DNA of 64,000 nt from NCBI GenBank assembly GCA_002375985.1, contig DFNH01000024.1:113082-177081 (forward strand). The letters run 5' to 3'. The notes under the pieces were generated by a model. That model saw nothing but the letters and a program-made list of their open reading frames with translations. It had not been told where the DNA came from and made no database searches. The position numbers and the translations under genes are program-made. The stretch comes from Firmicutes bacterium UBA3572 (GTDB lineage: Bacteria; Bacillota; Desulfotomaculia; Desulfotomaculales; Desulforudaceae). Shown here piece by piece: positions 52,445 to 64,000 of the stretch; the stretch's first letter is position 1, and every line of letters begins with the position of its first letter.

Positions 52445-54349
52445 TTAGTAACCCTCCACCCGGAAAGTTACACCCATAAATTTTTGCAACCGTGAAACGG
52501 CCAGTAAAGCGTCCTTCAAACCGGCCAATTCACGCCGGGTCAACTCCCGCGGGTTAAGGTAGTTACTAACCGCTTCTCCTTCGGCCATCCGCCGCAGATT
52601 CTCTCGTAAACGCAGCATCTGCACGCTGTCGTAGGCCACCGCAAAAGCCTCGGCATCGTTCTTGGTCAGCATTTCCCTGTCCACCAGTTGCCGCAGCCGC
52701 CCCACGGTCGAGGTCTCCAGCAACCCCTCCCGCAGCGCGAACAACCGCACCCCGTCCACGATGTGAATCAACACGGCACGTTTCAAATCCAGCTCATTCT
52801 TGTGCGGCCCGGACCGTTCGGTAACTACCTGACGGAAAGGATTTAAGGGTACCCTCCGGGAGAGAGCATCCCGGGCCATAAAATGGAGCAACACCGGAGC
52901 CTGTTCCAGGCGCTGGTAGCAATAGCGCCGCAAAGAATGCGCCATGGCAAACTGACCGTATACGGGCCTGAAATCCAGAAAAATACTCATTAACCGCAGC
53001 ACCTGGGGATTGGGATCAAGGATCCACTTTTTCACGGTCAGACACCATTCCCGCATCGGCTTACACCAGTCGGGTTGGTTCGCCATCACCTTCCCCGGAC
53101 ACAAGTCGAAGCCGCACTGTTTTAGTCCGGCCACAACCCGGTCCGCCAGCTCCAGGAAATAAGCGGCAGTGCGCTCCTCCTCGCCGGGCTGGGGATCGTC
53201 ATAGATCAGGGCGTTGTCTTGGTCGGTCCGCAGAACCTGTTCGCGCCGGCCCCCGCTGCCCATGGTCAGCCAGCAATAACTGGTGGGAGGACGGCCCTTC
53301 CCTTCCGCCAGCATTTCCTCCTCCACCAACCGGATCAACCGGCGCGTAACCCGGTCGTAGAACTCGGTGACCAGCGTGCAAATCTCTTCCGCCGAAGCGT
53401 CACCGGAAACCAATTCACCAATGATGCGGTCGATGTCGGCCATGTGGGCGGCGACGGCCCCCACATTTGATGCCCGGTCCAGAGCGTCAACGATGCGCAG
53501 GACGTCCAGATGCTGGGCGCGAACCAGGTCGCCCATGGTAACCATCCCCAAGAGCAAGCCCTGGTGTTCGACCAACACATGGCGCACCTGGTGGCGGACC
53601 ATACCCAGGAGCGCTTCGTACACGTGCGCTTCCGGCGAGACCATCACCAGCCGGTCCGACGTCAGGGTAGCGGCCGGCTGGCGGGCGCGTTCCTCGAAGT
53701 CGGGCGCGGCCAGCACCCGGCGCACCAGATCCTTGGCCGTCAACATTCCCCGCGGGCGGCCGTTTCGATCCAGAATGACCACCGAGCTGATCTCTTGCTC
53801 GGTAAACAACTGGGCCACCTTGGTGATCGGGTGATCTTCCAGACAAGTCACCACCGGCGCGGACATTATTTCGTACACCCGGCGCCGGTAATGCCGGGAC
53901 TCCCAGGATACCAGGCAACTCTGCTCCCGCGCCACTTCCTGAAAAACATAGCGCATCCGCTCGGCTAGAGCGTGGCTAAAAAAACCCACGAAGTCGGGAT
54001 CGGACTTCAGATCCTCAAAACAAACCTCGGGTATCAACAGGCACTGGGTCTCTTCCACCGTGCGGGCCGTAGTCGGGTAAGAGTCGGTGAACAAAAGGCA
54101 CTCCCCAAAGAAGTCATTAGCCTTTAAAAGACCCACCGCCCGCTCCTCGCCGCTATCACCGACCAGCAAAATCTCCACCAAACCCGAAAGCACAAAGAAA
54201 AGGTATTCCCGGTGGGGCTCTCCCTGCCGGAACACATAGGTGCCCTTCGGATACACTGCGGTAGAAAGGTGGGGCAGGCACTCCCGAAGCTGATCGTCCC
54301 GCAGACTGGAAAAAGGCGGCGTGGTTTTCAACAGCTGGAAAAAGTCCAT
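52445..54349 (-). CDS. cNMP-binding, CBS-pair and DUF294 nucleotidyltransferase-like protein
   Basis: 634 residues: cyclic-nucleotide-binding-like domain (about 10-130), two CBS domains (about 155-285; SAPVVTCLEDHPITKVAQLF, HVLVEHQGLLLGMVTMGDL), a DUF294 putative nucleotidyltransferase core (about 300-430; MGSGGRREQVLRTDQDNALI, the G-S/GDxD motif) and a C-terminal helical DUF294_C domain. Homologues act as regulators of the neighbouring sodium:solute symporter, possibly by nucleotide transfer to a protein. Cytoplasmic. Confidence 0.87.
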   Translation of the reverse strand: MDFFQLLKTTPPFSSLRDDQLRECLPHLSTAVYPKGTYVFRQGEPHREYLFFVLSGLVEILLVGDSGEERAVGLLKANDFFGECLLFTDSYPTTARTVEETQCLLIPEVCFEDLKSDPDFVGFFSHALAERMRYVFQEVAREQSCLVSWESRHYRRRVYEIMSAPVVTCLEDHPITKVAQLFTEQEISSVVILDRNGRPRGMLTAKDLVRRVLAAPDFEERARQPAATLTSDRLVMVSPEAHVYEALLGMVRHQVRHVLVEHQGLLLGMVTMGDLVRAQHLDVLRIVDALDRASNVGAVAAHMADIDRIIGELVSGDASAEEICTLVTEFYDRVTRRLIRLVEEEMLAEGKGRPPTSYCWLTMGSGGRREQVLRTDQDNALIYDDPQPGEEERTAAYFLELADRVVAGLKQCGFDLCPGKVMANQPDWCKPMREWCLTVKKWILDPNPQVLRLMSIFLDFRPVYGQFAMAHSLRRYCYQRLEQAPVLLHFMARDALSRRVPLNPFRQVVTERSGPHKNELDLKRAVLIHIVDGVRLFALREGLLETSTVGRLRQLVDREMLTKNDAEAFAVAYDSVQMLRLRENLRRMAEGEAVSNYLNPRELTRRELAGLKDALLAVSRLQKFMGVTFRVEGY

Positions 54350-54398
54350 CCCTTACCCCTTCTCCCAAATATAACTAATCCTGCAACCCGACCGGTGT

Positions 54399-54566
54399 TT
54401 ACCAGCGCGGCCACAGCACTCCAAAAACGCAGGCGATACCAATGGCCGCCCATAGCGCCACTTTGGAGTCCAGTCCCAGGTAACGGGCCGCGATCCCGAT
54501 CACGGCCAGCAACAAAAGATACAGACTGTACACCGCCACGTTTTTTCTTAAGGTTTCGGATGCCAT
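54399..54566 (-). CDS. 55-residue two-helix membrane protein in the symporter operon
   Basis: ATG 54566 with AGGAGGAGATCAGGAA upstream. Two helices: VAVYSLYLLLLAVIGIAARY and ALWAAIGIACVFGVLWPRW. It lies between the symporter and DUF294 genes, in the same direction, so it belongs to the operon. No annotated family; possibly an auxiliary subunit like DUF4212. Confidence 0.65.
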   Translation of the reverse strand: MASETLRKNVAVYSLYLLLLAVIGIAARYLGLDSKVALWAAIGIACVFGVLWPRW

Positions 54567-54626
54567 TTCCTGATCTCCTCCTGGTGTACCCGGGGTGAAA
54601 GCGGGGCATAATGCCCCGTTCTCCCC

Positions 54627-56711
54627 CTACCGGGAAGTCGTCTTGGTCGGTTGTTCCTCTTTAATGAACGCATGCTTGAGACCCAGTTCCTCGGGCGCGT
54701 GGAGGACCAGCATCTTGTGGTGTACATCCGCGGGTACCGCCCTGGGGGTCAGCAAGGACACCACCACAATCAGAGTCAGCGCCAGAGGCACCGCCCAGAT
54801 AGCGGGCTGTTCGGCCAAAGTCCGGAACACCGGATTCTGGGCGTACCAAACAGCCAAGCCGGGCAACACCTGCTTGTCAGCCAGCATAGTGGACACAATG
54901 GCGGCAAGCGCCGAGAGCCCTCCACCCAGCATTCCGACCGCGGCCCCGGTCGCACTTGCCCGCCGCCACCAAACACTTATGATCAGCAGCGGGAAGTAAG
55001 AAGCCGCCGCTATGGCAAAAGCCCATCCCACCATCATATTGATATCGAAGTTCTCCACAAAGGTCCCCAATACAATCGCCCCGGCGCCGGCCAACACGGC
55101 CGCCAGGCGAAAAGCGTTGATCCGTTGCTGCGGCGTGGCCTTCTTATTCAGCATGTTGCCGTAAATGTCGTGGGCCAGCGCACCGGTGATCGATACCAAC
55201 AGGCCCGAAAAGGTGGTCATAAAACCGGCAAAGGCACCGGCCGAAGTAATGCCGGACAGGATATCACCCAGGTAGACCACCTGTTCGTTAAGAATCTTGG
55301 GCAGGACCAACACCACCGAGTCCGTGCTATAGGCGCCGCCGGTGACGGCGTACAGCTCCGGCACCGCATTCCGGCCCATGGCCCCGAAAATGGCTGGGAA
55401 AAAGTAGAAGGCGCCCAGGAGAATCAGTACCCAAAAAGCGGTGCGTTTGGCCGTCTTCCCGTCCGGGTTGGTATAAAACCGCACCAAAATGTGGGGCAGC
55501 CCGGCGGTACCACAAATGATCGCCAGGATCAGGGAGTACGTATACAGCACCGGGTAACCGTACTTGTTGGTAAGCGGACCGAACGGTTCCAGCCATGTCT
55601 TGTCGGCGGGCGCGTTGGGCACCACCTCGCCCCGCGCGTAGTGCACAACCACCCGGTCCTGATCAGCATACGGAAACAGCAGGAGTTTAGGCGTCACCAG
55701 CAACTCCTTTTCCTCCCGGGTCGAGGGATCGCGCACGATCACCGGTTCCCCGTTCCTGGTAACCTGCACAGGCGCGCTGGTGACAAACTCCGTACCAGGA
55801 GCAAAAATGTAAAGCGTTCGCTCCGTACCCGCGACTTCCCGCACCACTGTTTCGGCCGGCAGGCCCGAGGGCAACAGGTCCTCCGGAGTGATCGGATCGC
55901 TTCCCGGCGGCAGGGCGGGTGTCACCGTCACGGCCACTTCGGCACCGTTGACGAACCGGCCGGAAATGGCCGCCGGGAAAACCACTTCGTTGGCCGGGGC
56001 TACCGGACGGTACGTTATCTGGTGATCATCGAGAAACCGGGGCAGCGCCTTACCCGCTTCACCCTGGTTGCCGAACTGGGCCATCTGGCCTGGATACCCG
56101 CCGATAAATGCGAAGAGGATAAAGATCGGCACCGAGATCGCAAACATCTTCACCCAGTACTGAAAGGCCTGCACGAAAGTGATCCCCTTCATGCCGCCCA
56201 GGGCCACGTTAAAGGTAATCACCGCGCCCACCAGAACCACCCCCACCCAGTAGGGGGTGTGCAGGATGTTCACCAAAGCTACGCCGGCACCCTTCATCTG
56301 CGGCATGGTGTAAAAAAGACCGATGGCCAGCACAAACACCACCGCTATTTTCCGAAATGAGGGGCTCGCGTACCGCCCCTCCGCAAAGTCCGGAATGGTG
56401 TAGGCGCCGAACCGCCGCAGGGGGCTGGCGATGAAAAGCAACAGAAACAGGTAGCCAGCCGCGTACAGCGCGGGGTACCAGAGTACGTCGTAGCCGAACT
56501 TCATCACCATGCCCGCCACACCCATAAAGGAAGCGGCGGAAAGATACTCACCGGAGATGGCTGCCGAGTTCATCGGGACGCTCACCGAGCGGGAGGCTAC
56601 GTACATATCGGCGGTACTGCGCACCGATCGCTGCACATACAGCCCGAGGCCGATGGTGGCGATCACCAGGAGGGTCACAAATATCAGGGGGATCCAGGCG
56701 ATGTCAGCCAT
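54627..56711 (-). CDS. Sodium:solute symporter, ActP-like (acetate), with large loop insertion
   Basis: 694 residues; SSS family with about 13 helices. Characteristic blocks: RSVSVPMNSAAISGEYLSAASF (Na+ site), YTIPDFAEGRYASPSFRKIA, VNILHTPYWVGVVLVGAVIT, TAGLPHILVRFYTNPDGKTAK. ActP homologues are about 550 residues; here roughly 150 extra residues between helices (about 215-365, GQMAQFGNQGEAG to PLTNKYGYP) form an extracytoplasmic beta-rich insertion. Its 5' end overlaps DUF4212 by eight bases. Substrate acetate is inferred from the module and the nearby acs gene. Confidence 0.88.
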   Translation of the reverse strand: MADIAWIPLIFVTLLVIATIGLGLYVQRSVRSTADMYVASRSVSVPMNSAAISGEYLSAASFMGVAGMVMKFGYDVLWYPALYAAGYLFLLLFIASPLRRFGAYTIPDFAEGRYASPSFRKIAVVFVLAIGLFYTMPQMKGAGVALVNILHTPYWVGVVLVGAVITFNVALGGMKGITFVQAFQYWVKMFAISVPIFILFAFIGGYPGQMAQFGNQGEAGKALPRFLDDHQITYRPVAPANEVVFPAAISGRFVNGAEVAVTVTPALPPGSDPITPEDLLPSGLPAETVVREVAGTERTLYIFAPGTEFVTSAPVQVTRNGEPVIVRDPSTREEKELLVTPKLLLFPYADQDRVVVHYARGEVVPNAPADKTWLEPFGPLTNKYGYPVLYTYSLILAIICGTAGLPHILVRFYTNPDGKTAKRTAFWVLILLGAFYFFPAIFGAMGRNAVPELYAVTGGAYSTDSVVLVLPKILNEQVVYLGDILSGITSAGAFAGFMTTFSGLLVSITGALAHDIYGNMLNKKATPQQRINAFRLAAVLAGAGAIVLGTFVENFDINMMVGWAFAIAAASYFPLLIISVWWRRASATGAAVGMLGGGLSALAAIVSTMLADKQVLPGLAVWYAQNPVFRTLAEQPAIWAVPLALTLIVVVSLLTPRAVPADVHHKMLVLHAPEELGLKHAFIKEEQPTKTTSR

Positions 56712-57066
56712 GGTGCGCCCTCCCCTCCTCCCGGGCAGCCCGGGCGCTGATCTCGTCCTCCAAGGCCAGGGACCGGGTGACGTAGATCCGAGCGATCAAC
56801 CAGGTCAATGGATAGAAAAGCACGCCGAGAAACAACCAGCTAAGAGTGAAACCCCAGACACGCATATTGACGATTTCCGGCAGGTAGTAGTTGACCAACG
56901 GCACCCCTAACAGGATGATCACAAAAACGGCAAAACACTTTAGACTCAGCTTCAGTTGGGCGCTCATCACCAGGTGCAGATACTGCTCGCTGTGCACGTC
57001 GTACCGGGGCCCGCCCGGTGCCGGATGTACGCTCATTTCGGTAGTACCGGCCGGAATATCGCGCAT
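56704..57066 (-). CDS. DUF4212 subunit of the ActP-like symporter
   Basis: 120 residues from ATG 57066 (GAGGGG seven bases upstream). Two helices (FVIILLGVPLVNYYLPEIV and FTLSWLFLGVLFYPLTWLIA), the standard DUF4212 shape. It is a small partner of SSS symporters. First gene of the operon; a structured terminator-like leader lies just upstream. Confidence 0.85.
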   Translation of the reverse strand: MRDIPAGTTEMSVHPAPGGPRYDVHSEQYLHLVMSAQLKLSLKCFAVFVIILLGVPLVNYYLPEIVNMRVWGFTLSWLFLGVLFYPLTWLIARIYVTRSLALEDEISARAAREEGRAHHG

Positions 57067-57094
57067 ACAAGAACCCCTCTACAAAAAGATGGTG

Positions 57095-57153
57095 CAAAAA
57101 AAGACCATAGCGGCGTTTGCCCATACATGCGGAAGACATTCGCCCGTCTATGG
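57095..57153 (-). terminator. Terminator or attenuator between acs and the symporter operon
   Basis: On the minus strand CCATAG pairs with CTATGG, with GGGCG/CGCC inside, and is followed by TCTTTTTTT, about 28 bases before the DUF4212 start. Further upstream are two 8-bp hairpins (CCGCCGGA.. and GGCCGGGG..). It may end the acs transcript or attenuate the symporter operon. Confidence 0.6.
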
Positions 57154-57281
57154 CTGACAAGGTGGCCGTAAGACCACCGGATCCCGGAGGAAACCCCGCC
57201 GGAATCTCCTTCTCTCCGGCGGTCGAAGTCTCCCAAAGATCGGCCGGGGATAACCCCGGCCTACTCCAGGCTTCTATTTTT

Positions 57282-59264
<1,983 letters not shown>

Positions 59265-59303
59265 GGAAGCCATCCTCCTTAATAATAAACTGCCTAAACG
59301 CAC

Positions 59304-59634
59304 CGCCCGTATTCATGGTGACATGGTAACGGCTGCGGCGAAACCGCAAAAGAGAATAAACGTGAAAAGTCAAATGTAGCGGTTCACCGGACAATAGAGG
59401 ACGGTCAGCGGAAAATATCGCCGCCGAAAGGACGTCTCTTGCCCCCAAACGGTCGGTCCAAAGACTTAAACTGCATATCCGGGGCTCGACCGGGCAAATC
59501 GCTTCGGCAGGCAGGAACGAACCACCCGCTGGCGAAGTATTTGTAATCCATGTTTTTTACAATGTACTCGCTTTACGGCTGATAACACCGCGCTGGTAAC
59601 ATCGCATTTAATCTAGTAACGGAGGCCTGTTTTA
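59304..59634. other. Intergenic region between acs and the first phenylacetate-CoA ligase
   Basis: No gene. It holds an inverted repeat TTGTAA-N10-TTACAA at 59541-59562, about 75 bp before the ligase start, a candidate operator of unknown regulator. Confidence 0.4.
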
Positions 59635-60930
59635 ATGATCTGGGACCGGACCGAAACCTTGCCGCGGGAGGATATGGAGCAACTGCAGCTAAGCCGTTTG
59701 CAAACGGTGGTACGGCGTGTATACCAAAAGGTACCTTTTTACCGGGAGCGCCTTCAGGAACGGGGGCTAAAACCAGCCCACATCCGGAGTCTCGCCGACC
59801 TGACGAGGCTGCCGTTCACAACCAAAGATGACCTGCGGGTGAACTATCCGTACGGCCTTTTCGCGGTACCTCTGGAAAAACTGGTGCGTATCCACGCTTC
59901 CTCCGGTACCACCGGACGTCCGACCGTGGTGGGCTATACGAAGAAAGACCTGCGCACCTGGTCCGAACTGGTGGCCCGGGTAGTGGTGCAAGCCGGAACC
60001 AAACCCCGCGACGTCGTGCAAATCTGTTTCAGCTACGGACTGTTCACCGGCGGCTTTGGGTTGCACTACGGGCTGGAACGGGTGGGCGCCACCGTGGTAC
60101 CGGCATCGGCCGGCAACACCCAACGCCAGCTCCGGTTGATGCAGGATTTTCACACCACGGTGCTGGTCAGCACCCCCACCTACGCCATGTATATCGCCGA
60201 GGTTGCCCAGGAAATGGGGCTTAACCCGGCACAACTGGGACTGCGGCTGGGGCTTTTCGGTTCCGAACCGTGGTCGGAAGGAATGCGCCAAGAATTGGAG
60301 GCTACCTGGGGGTTCAAGGCCACCGACAACTACGGTATGAGCGAGCTGATCGGCCCAGGCGTCTCCGGCGAATGCCAGATGCAAAATGGTTTGCACATTT
60401 CAGAGGATCATTTCCTGCCGGAAATCATCGACCCGGAGACCGGGGAACAGCTCCCTCCCGGTGAAGAGGGCGAACTGGTAATCACCACTCTGACCAAGGA
60501 GGGACTGCCGCTCTTACGCTACCGCACCCGGGATCTGACCGCACTGGATTATACCCCTTGCCCATGCGGGCGAACGACCGTACGTATGCGGCGCGTCACG
60601 GGACGTACGGATGACATGCTGATCGTCCGCGGGGTTAACGTGTTCCCGTCCCAGGTGGAAGAGGTGCTGATGGACATCCCCGGCGTCGGACCGCATTACC
60701 AGATCATCGTAGACCGCCAGGGATACCTGGACGAATTCGAGGTACAGGTAGAACTGGCCGCCGATTACTTCACCGGCAAGTTTCGTGATCTGGAAACTCT
60801 GGAAAGAACCGTCAAGGAACGCCTGCAAACCATCCTGCAGATCACCCCGAAGGTGAAGCTGGTGGAGTACAAATCCCTGGAGCGTACCGTCGGCAAGGCC
60901 AAACGCGTGATCGACAAACGCCGGATTTGA
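59635..60930 (+). CDS. paaK: Phenylacetate-CoA ligase, first copy
   Basis: 431 residues, ANL superfamily. ATG 59635 follows [28 protein letters not shown] opens, then [16 protein letters not shown] (ATP-phosphate loop), [16 protein letters not shown] (A5) and [20 protein letters not shown] (A8). It makes aryl-acetyl-CoA from arylacetates (phenylacetate or indoleacetate) and ATP. In anaerobes with indolepyruvate oxidoreductase such enzymes work in amino-acid degradation or its reverse. 62 bases of each frame pair with the second copy at high similarity. Confidence 0.88.
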   Translation: MIWDRTETLPREDMEQLQLSRLQTVVRRVYQKVPFYRERLQERGLKPAHIRSLADLTRLPFTTKDDLRVNYPYGLFAVPLEKLVRIHASSGTTGRPTVVGYTKKDLRTWSELVARVVVQAGTKPRDVVQICFSYGLFTGGFGLHYGLERVGATVVPASAGNTQRQLRLMQDFHTTVLVSTPTYAMYIAEVAQEMGLNPAQLGLRLGLFGSEPWSEGMRQELEATWGFKATDNYGMSELIGPGVSGECQMQNGLHISEDHFLPEIIDPETGEQLPPGEEGELVITTLTKEGLPLLRYRTRDLTALDYTPCPCGRTTVRMRRVTGRTDDMLIVRGVNVFPSQVEEVLMDIPGVGPHYQIIVDRQGYLDEFEVQVELAADYFTGKFRDLETLERTVKERLQTILQITPKVKLVEYKSLERTVGKAKRVIDKRRI

Positions 60931-61031
60931 GAAAACGGCCGGGTGAAGCGAACACGCCGGTGCATTGGGTAAACCCACGAAGTTTTCAACGGGCTTATCC
61001 GGAAAAAAACCTAAGGAGGAAGTGAAGGCGA

Positions 61032-62345
61032 ATGTATTGGAATGCAGACTTAGAATGCGTGCCGTTAGAACAACGCCGGGAGCTGCAGTTGGAACGCCTG
61101 AAGAGCCTGGTGCGGCGAGTTTACGAGAACGTGCCGCACTATCAGCGGGTGTTCCGGGAGGCGGGCTTGCGCCCGGATGACATCCTGACCTTGGACGATC
61201 TGGCCAAGCTGCCTTTCACCACCAAGGACGACCTGCGTCGAACTTACCCGTTCGGCCTGTTCGCCACCCCGCTCCGGAACACGGTACGGGTACACGCTTC
61301 GTCCGGCACCACCGGTAAGCCCACCGTGGTCGGCTACACCCGCCAGGACGTGGACATCTGGTCCGAGGTTATGGCCCGGACGCTGACCTGCGCCGGTGTC
61401 ACACAGGACGACATCATTCAAATCGCTTACGGCTACGGCCTGTTCACCGGAGGGCTCGGTGTGCATTATGGTGCCGAAAAGCTCGGGGCAACGGTGATTC
61501 CGGTTTCGGTGGGCAACACCAAACGCCAGATCATGCTGATGCAGGACTTCGGCACCACCGTTTTAGCCTGCACTCCCTCCTACGCGTTGCACCTGGCCGA
61601 GGTGCTGGAGGAATCGCGCGTTGACCGGACCCGAATCCGCTTACGGGTCGGCGTTTTCGGCGCCGAACCCTGGACCAAGCAGATGGGGCGGGAACTGGAA
61701 AGCAAACTGAACATCGTCGCCATCGACATTTTCGGGTTGAGTGAAATCATCGGGCCGGGCGTGGCCAGCGAGTGCCTGTACAATACGGGCCTACATATCT
61801 TCGACGACCACTTCCTCCCCGAGGTCATCGACCCGGTCACCGGAAAACAACTGCCGCCTGGGGAAGAAGGCGAACTGGTGATCACCACCCTGACCAAAGA
61901 GGCCTTCCCTCTGATTCGTTACCGCACCCGCGATATCACGAAACTGTACGAGGAACCGTGTCCCTGCGGGCGCACCCATGTCCGGATGTCAAAGATCCTG
62001 GGACGGACCGACGACATGCTCATTGTCCGCGGCGTTAACGTCTTCCCGTCCCAGGTGGAAAGCGTCCTGCTGGAGATCGGCCAGACCGAACCGCACTACC
62101 TGCTGGTAGTCGACCGCCGGGGGCCGCTGGACCAGCTGGAGGTCTGGGTAGAGGTGTCCGACAAGGTGTTCGCCGACGAAGTGCGGCACCTGGAAACCCT
62201 AGAAAAGACCATACAACGGGAGCTTGAAAGCACCCTCGGTATCGGGGTAAAAGTCAAGCTGGTCGAGCCCAAGACAATTGAACGCAGCCAGGGCAAGGCC
62301 AAAAGAGTCGTAGACAAGCGGGATCTTTACAATAGGGATAAGTAA
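61032..62345 (+). CDS. paaK: Phenylacetate-CoA ligase, second copy
   Basis: 437 residues from ATG 61032 (AAGGAGGAAGTGAAGGCG). Same signatures as the first copy: [70 protein letters not shown], and KAKRVVDKR at the end. Length and sequence show a tandem duplication. Followed 32 bp later by an ACT gene. Confidence 0.88.
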   Translation: MYWNADLECVPLEQRRELQLERLKSLVRRVYENVPHYQRVFREAGLRPDDILTLDDLAKLPFTTKDDLRRTYPFGLFATPLRNTVRVHASSGTTGKPTVVGYTRQDVDIWSEVMARTLTCAGVTQDDIIQIAYGYGLFTGGLGVHYGAEKLGATVIPVSVGNTKRQIMLMQDFGTTVLACTPSYALHLAEVLEESRVDRTRIRLRVGVFGAEPWTKQMGRELESKLNIVAIDIFGLSEIIGPGVASECLYNTGLHIFDDHFLPEVIDPVTGKQLPPGEEGELVITTLTKEAFPLIRYRTRDITKLYEEPCPCGRTHVRMSKILGRTDDMLIVRGVNVFPSQVESVLLEIGQTEPHYLLVVDRRGPLDQLEVWVEVSDKVFADEVRHLETLEKTIQRELESTLGIGVKVKLVEPKTIERSQGKAKRVVDKRDLYNRDK

Positions 62346-62377
62346 AGCCTAAGTAAAGCCGGAGGGAGGCATTAATA

Positions 62378-62809
62378 ATGTGGGTAAAGCAAATCTCCGT
62401 GTTCCTGGAAAACAAGTCCGGCCGGCTGGCCGCCGTGACCAGACTCCTGGCCGACCACGGATTCAACATCCGGGCGCTTTCCATCGCCGATACTTCCGAC
62501 TTTGGCATTCTGAGGCTGATCGTAAACGATCCGGCCCATGCTAACCGGGTCTTAAAGGAAGCCGGGTTTACCGTCAGTGAAACCGAAGTCTTAGCGGTGG
62601 AAGTACCCGACCGGCCGGGTGGTTTGGCCAGGGTGCTGGACTTGTTGCACCAAGCCGGAATCAACATCGAGTATCTGTATGCCTTCGTATCCAAGGCGGG
62701 GGAAAACGCCTTGGTGCTGATGAAGGTCGAGGATTTACAACGGGCGGTCGATGTACTCTCCGCCCAGGGGATCACCATCCAGGGACACGACGTCGTGCAC
62801 CAGATCTAG
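62378..62809 (+). CDS. ACT-domain protein (double ACT)
   Basis: 143 residues from ATG 62378 (GGAGGG upstream), two ACT domains: SVFLENKSGRLAAVTRLLAD and EVPDRPGGLARVLDLLHQA. ACT proteins of this type bind amino acids and repeatedly sit behind phenylacetate-CoA ligases, so allosteric control by an aromatic amino acid is the natural reading. Ends before a strong terminator. Confidence 0.88.
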   Translation: MWVKQISVFLENKSGRLAAVTRLLADHGFNIRALSIADTSDFGILRLIVNDPAHANRVLKEAGFTVSETEVLAVEVPDRPGGLARVLDLLHQAGINIEYLYAFVSKAGENALVLMKVEDLQRAVDVLSAQGITIQGHDVVHQI

Positions 62810-62855
62810 TTTTTTGTCTGCCGCGCGTGCAAAGCGGCAGTATCCAGGGACGTAG

Positions 62856-62893
62856 AAAGAGAAATGCGGCAATACGCCGCATTTCTCTTTTTT
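62856..62893. terminator. Bidirectional terminator between the paaK/ACT operon and fdhE
   Basis: AAAGAGAAATGCGGC and GCCGCATTTCTCTTT form a perfect 15-bp stem with loop AATAC, then TTT. It serves both converging transcripts. Confidence 0.9.
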
Positions 62894-62908
62894 CGCGCCT
62901 TCCAAGAG

Positions 62909-63766
62909 TTAGTTCTTTACCTCTTCCCCAAAATCTGGGATCTCGGCGAGCTTGTTCTCGTAGCCCTCCTGCATGGCCAACAGGTCCAGGTGCACCGTCT
63001 TCACATCTTCCCAGAAAAGCTCGATTTTTTCGTCTTGCCCCGCCTTGGATTCGTCAATAGCCTTGACGTAGCCGCGGCACTTGTCGCACACGTACACCCG
63101 GTACCGTTGATCGTCATCTACGGTGAAGTAGCGGACCCTGGCCTCCTCCGCGTGCCTACAAAACGGACAGCCGATACGGGCAAAGACCCATTCGGTCTCA
63201 CAGAGTGAGCAGTAAAGATAACGCTTGCCCACTGCCTTGGACAGACGGGAAAAATTGGGGTGCCCGCCGCAGACGGGGCAGTAACCTCTGTACCATAGTT
63301 CCAGGTTTAAGTGCGCCACCGTCTGCGCCGAGAAGTGCCGCAGAAAGGGCCGTAGGGTAAGACTAAGCACCAGGCCGAGCAACTCCTCGGACAGTTCGTG
63401 CTCCCGGACCGTACTCTCCAGCCATTCACCGTCACGCCGCAGGATACCGCGCACGGCCTGTTCCCGCGCCGCACCGTCTACCGGCAAGGCGGCCAGGATG
63501 CGGTCCACGTCTCCTGTACGTTCCGGGTGGTACTTCTTCAATACCGCGCCGACCTCTTGCATCAGCGCAAAAAAACTATGCACATCAAGGCTCGGGGGTT
63601 GGCAGTAAAGCAAGGGAACCCCAGTCTGCCACATGTCTTTGACCGCCTTGCCCAAAGGCTCCGCTCTGACCTTGTCCGCGGGCACCGTCAGGGCATGCAG
63701 TTCACGGTATAACCCCAGGAGATGGGGTTCGACAAACTGGAATTCATGTTCAGACAAACTTATCAT
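62909..63766 (-). CDS. fdhE: Formate dehydrogenase accessory protein FdhE
   Basis: 285 residues. N-terminal helical half, then rubredoxin-like zinc/iron knuckles: CPVCGG near residue 165, CSLCETEW near 190, CPFCRH near 205, and CDKCRGY near 230. FdhE is needed for assembly or quality control of formate dehydrogenase. It lies beside the window's right edge, where the enzyme genes may start. Confidence 0.88.
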   Translation of the reverse strand: MISLSEHEFQFVEPHLLGLYRELHALTVPADKVRAEPLGKAVKDMWQTGVPLLYCQPPSLDVHSFFALMQEVGAVLKKYHPERTGDVDRILAALPVDGAAREQAVRGILRRDGEWLESTVREHELSEELLGLVLSLTLRPFLRHFSAQTVAHLNLELWYRGYCPVCGGHPNFSRLSKAVGKRYLYCSLCETEWVFARIGCPFCRHAEEARVRYFTVDDDQRYRVYVCDKCRGYVKAIDESKAGQDEKIELFWEDVKTVHLDLLAMQEGYENKLAEIPDFGEEVKN

Positions 63767-63901
63767 CTCCTAACGGCTGACTGACTAACTAGTGCCATAC
63801 TAACAGAGTCCGGCGGGAAAAGCAATCAATCCAACAGCGATTACCCGCCATTTGGCTTGGTGCCGGGCCAAGGACCGGTCCCTTTCCTGTTTTCACGTGC
63901 G

Positions 63902-63932
63902 AAAGCCGGGAGACGCTATACCTCCCGGCTTT
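63902..63932. terminator. Terminator near the right edge
   Basis: AAAGCCGGGAG and CTCCCGGCTTT form an 11-bp stem over a 9-base loop. On the minus strand it follows a probable gene end at 63943. Confidence 0.7.
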
Positions 63933-63942
63933 AGGGTTTGAT

Positions 63943-64000
63943 TAAGATTCGCTAAGGCTTGCGCCTTGCCCGGTTATCCTTCCACGGTAGCCGGCGTTTG
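63943..64000 (-). CDS. Possible C-terminal end of a gene cut by the right edge
   Basis: The minus frame entering from the edge reads NAGYRGRITGQGASLSES and stops at 63943, ten bases before the terminator hairpin. A second frame is open only to an earlier stop. Being next to fdhE, it could be a formate dehydrogenase subunit, but the sequence is too short to say. Confidence 0.3.

Overview
The window is GC-rich (by eye about 58-60%) DNA from an anaerobic, endospore-forming Firmicute. An intact sporulation sigma factor SigK, a YrzE-type membrane protein and a DUF2512 protein point to a spore former. A selenocysteine-containing SelD, tungstate transporter, FdhE, TRAP transporters, ATP-type PEP carboxykinase, paired phenylacetate-CoA ligases and orphan ferredoxin resemble the Desulfotomaculum/Pelotomaculum/Desulforudis/Ammonifex part of the phylum. 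Genus assignment is inference only.

Layout. 1-6.4 kb: MobA-MobB fusion (cut by the left edge), sigK, malic enzyme, a Flp-pilin-like small protein, cysteine synthase, a dead IS1634-type transposase. 6.4-12.7 kb: M24 peptidase, a dead IS256-type transposase, then a field of very small membrane or Cys-containing proteins and an AT-rich EAL-domain gene that looks foreign. 12.7-19.8 kb: tRNA-Glu and tRNA-Gln behind gltX, ogt, a glycosyltransferase/debranching-enzyme pair, and selD, whose 5' part is hidden by an in-frame UGA (Sec) codon. 19.8-25.3 kb: tupABC tungstate transporter, a symporter remnant, a Ca2+-type P-ATPase. 25.4-36.9 kb: L,D-transpeptidase, fur/zur-znuC-znuB, a 191-bp inverted-repeat element, a DtxR-like regulator, a hidden 8-Cys mini-protein, feoB-feoA, a frameshifted nicotianamine-synthase-like gene, two DUF2325 proteins, YibE/F, an aminotransferase. 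37-49 kb: small membrane proteins, Rrf2 regulator, trypsin-like protease, TAXI-TRAP transporter, chemotaxis genes (2 MCPs and CheW). 49.5-64 kb: pckA, an EchF-like ferredoxin, the DUF294/CBS-exonuclease-symporter-DUF4212-acs acetate module, two phenylacetate-CoA ligases with an ACT protein, FdhE.

How it fits together. Four separate loci (MobAB, SelD, TupABC, FdhE) supply or mature a Mo/W-Se formate dehydrogenase. Acs, the symporter module, PckA and malic enzyme handle acetate and C4/C3 interconversion; PckA and malic enzyme share a palindromic upstream site. FeoAB, DtxR, Fur/Znu and the Cys-rich mini-protein form a metal-homeostasis region. Several genes have their best Shine-Dalgarno spacing to AUU, AUC or CUG rather than to a normal start codon.
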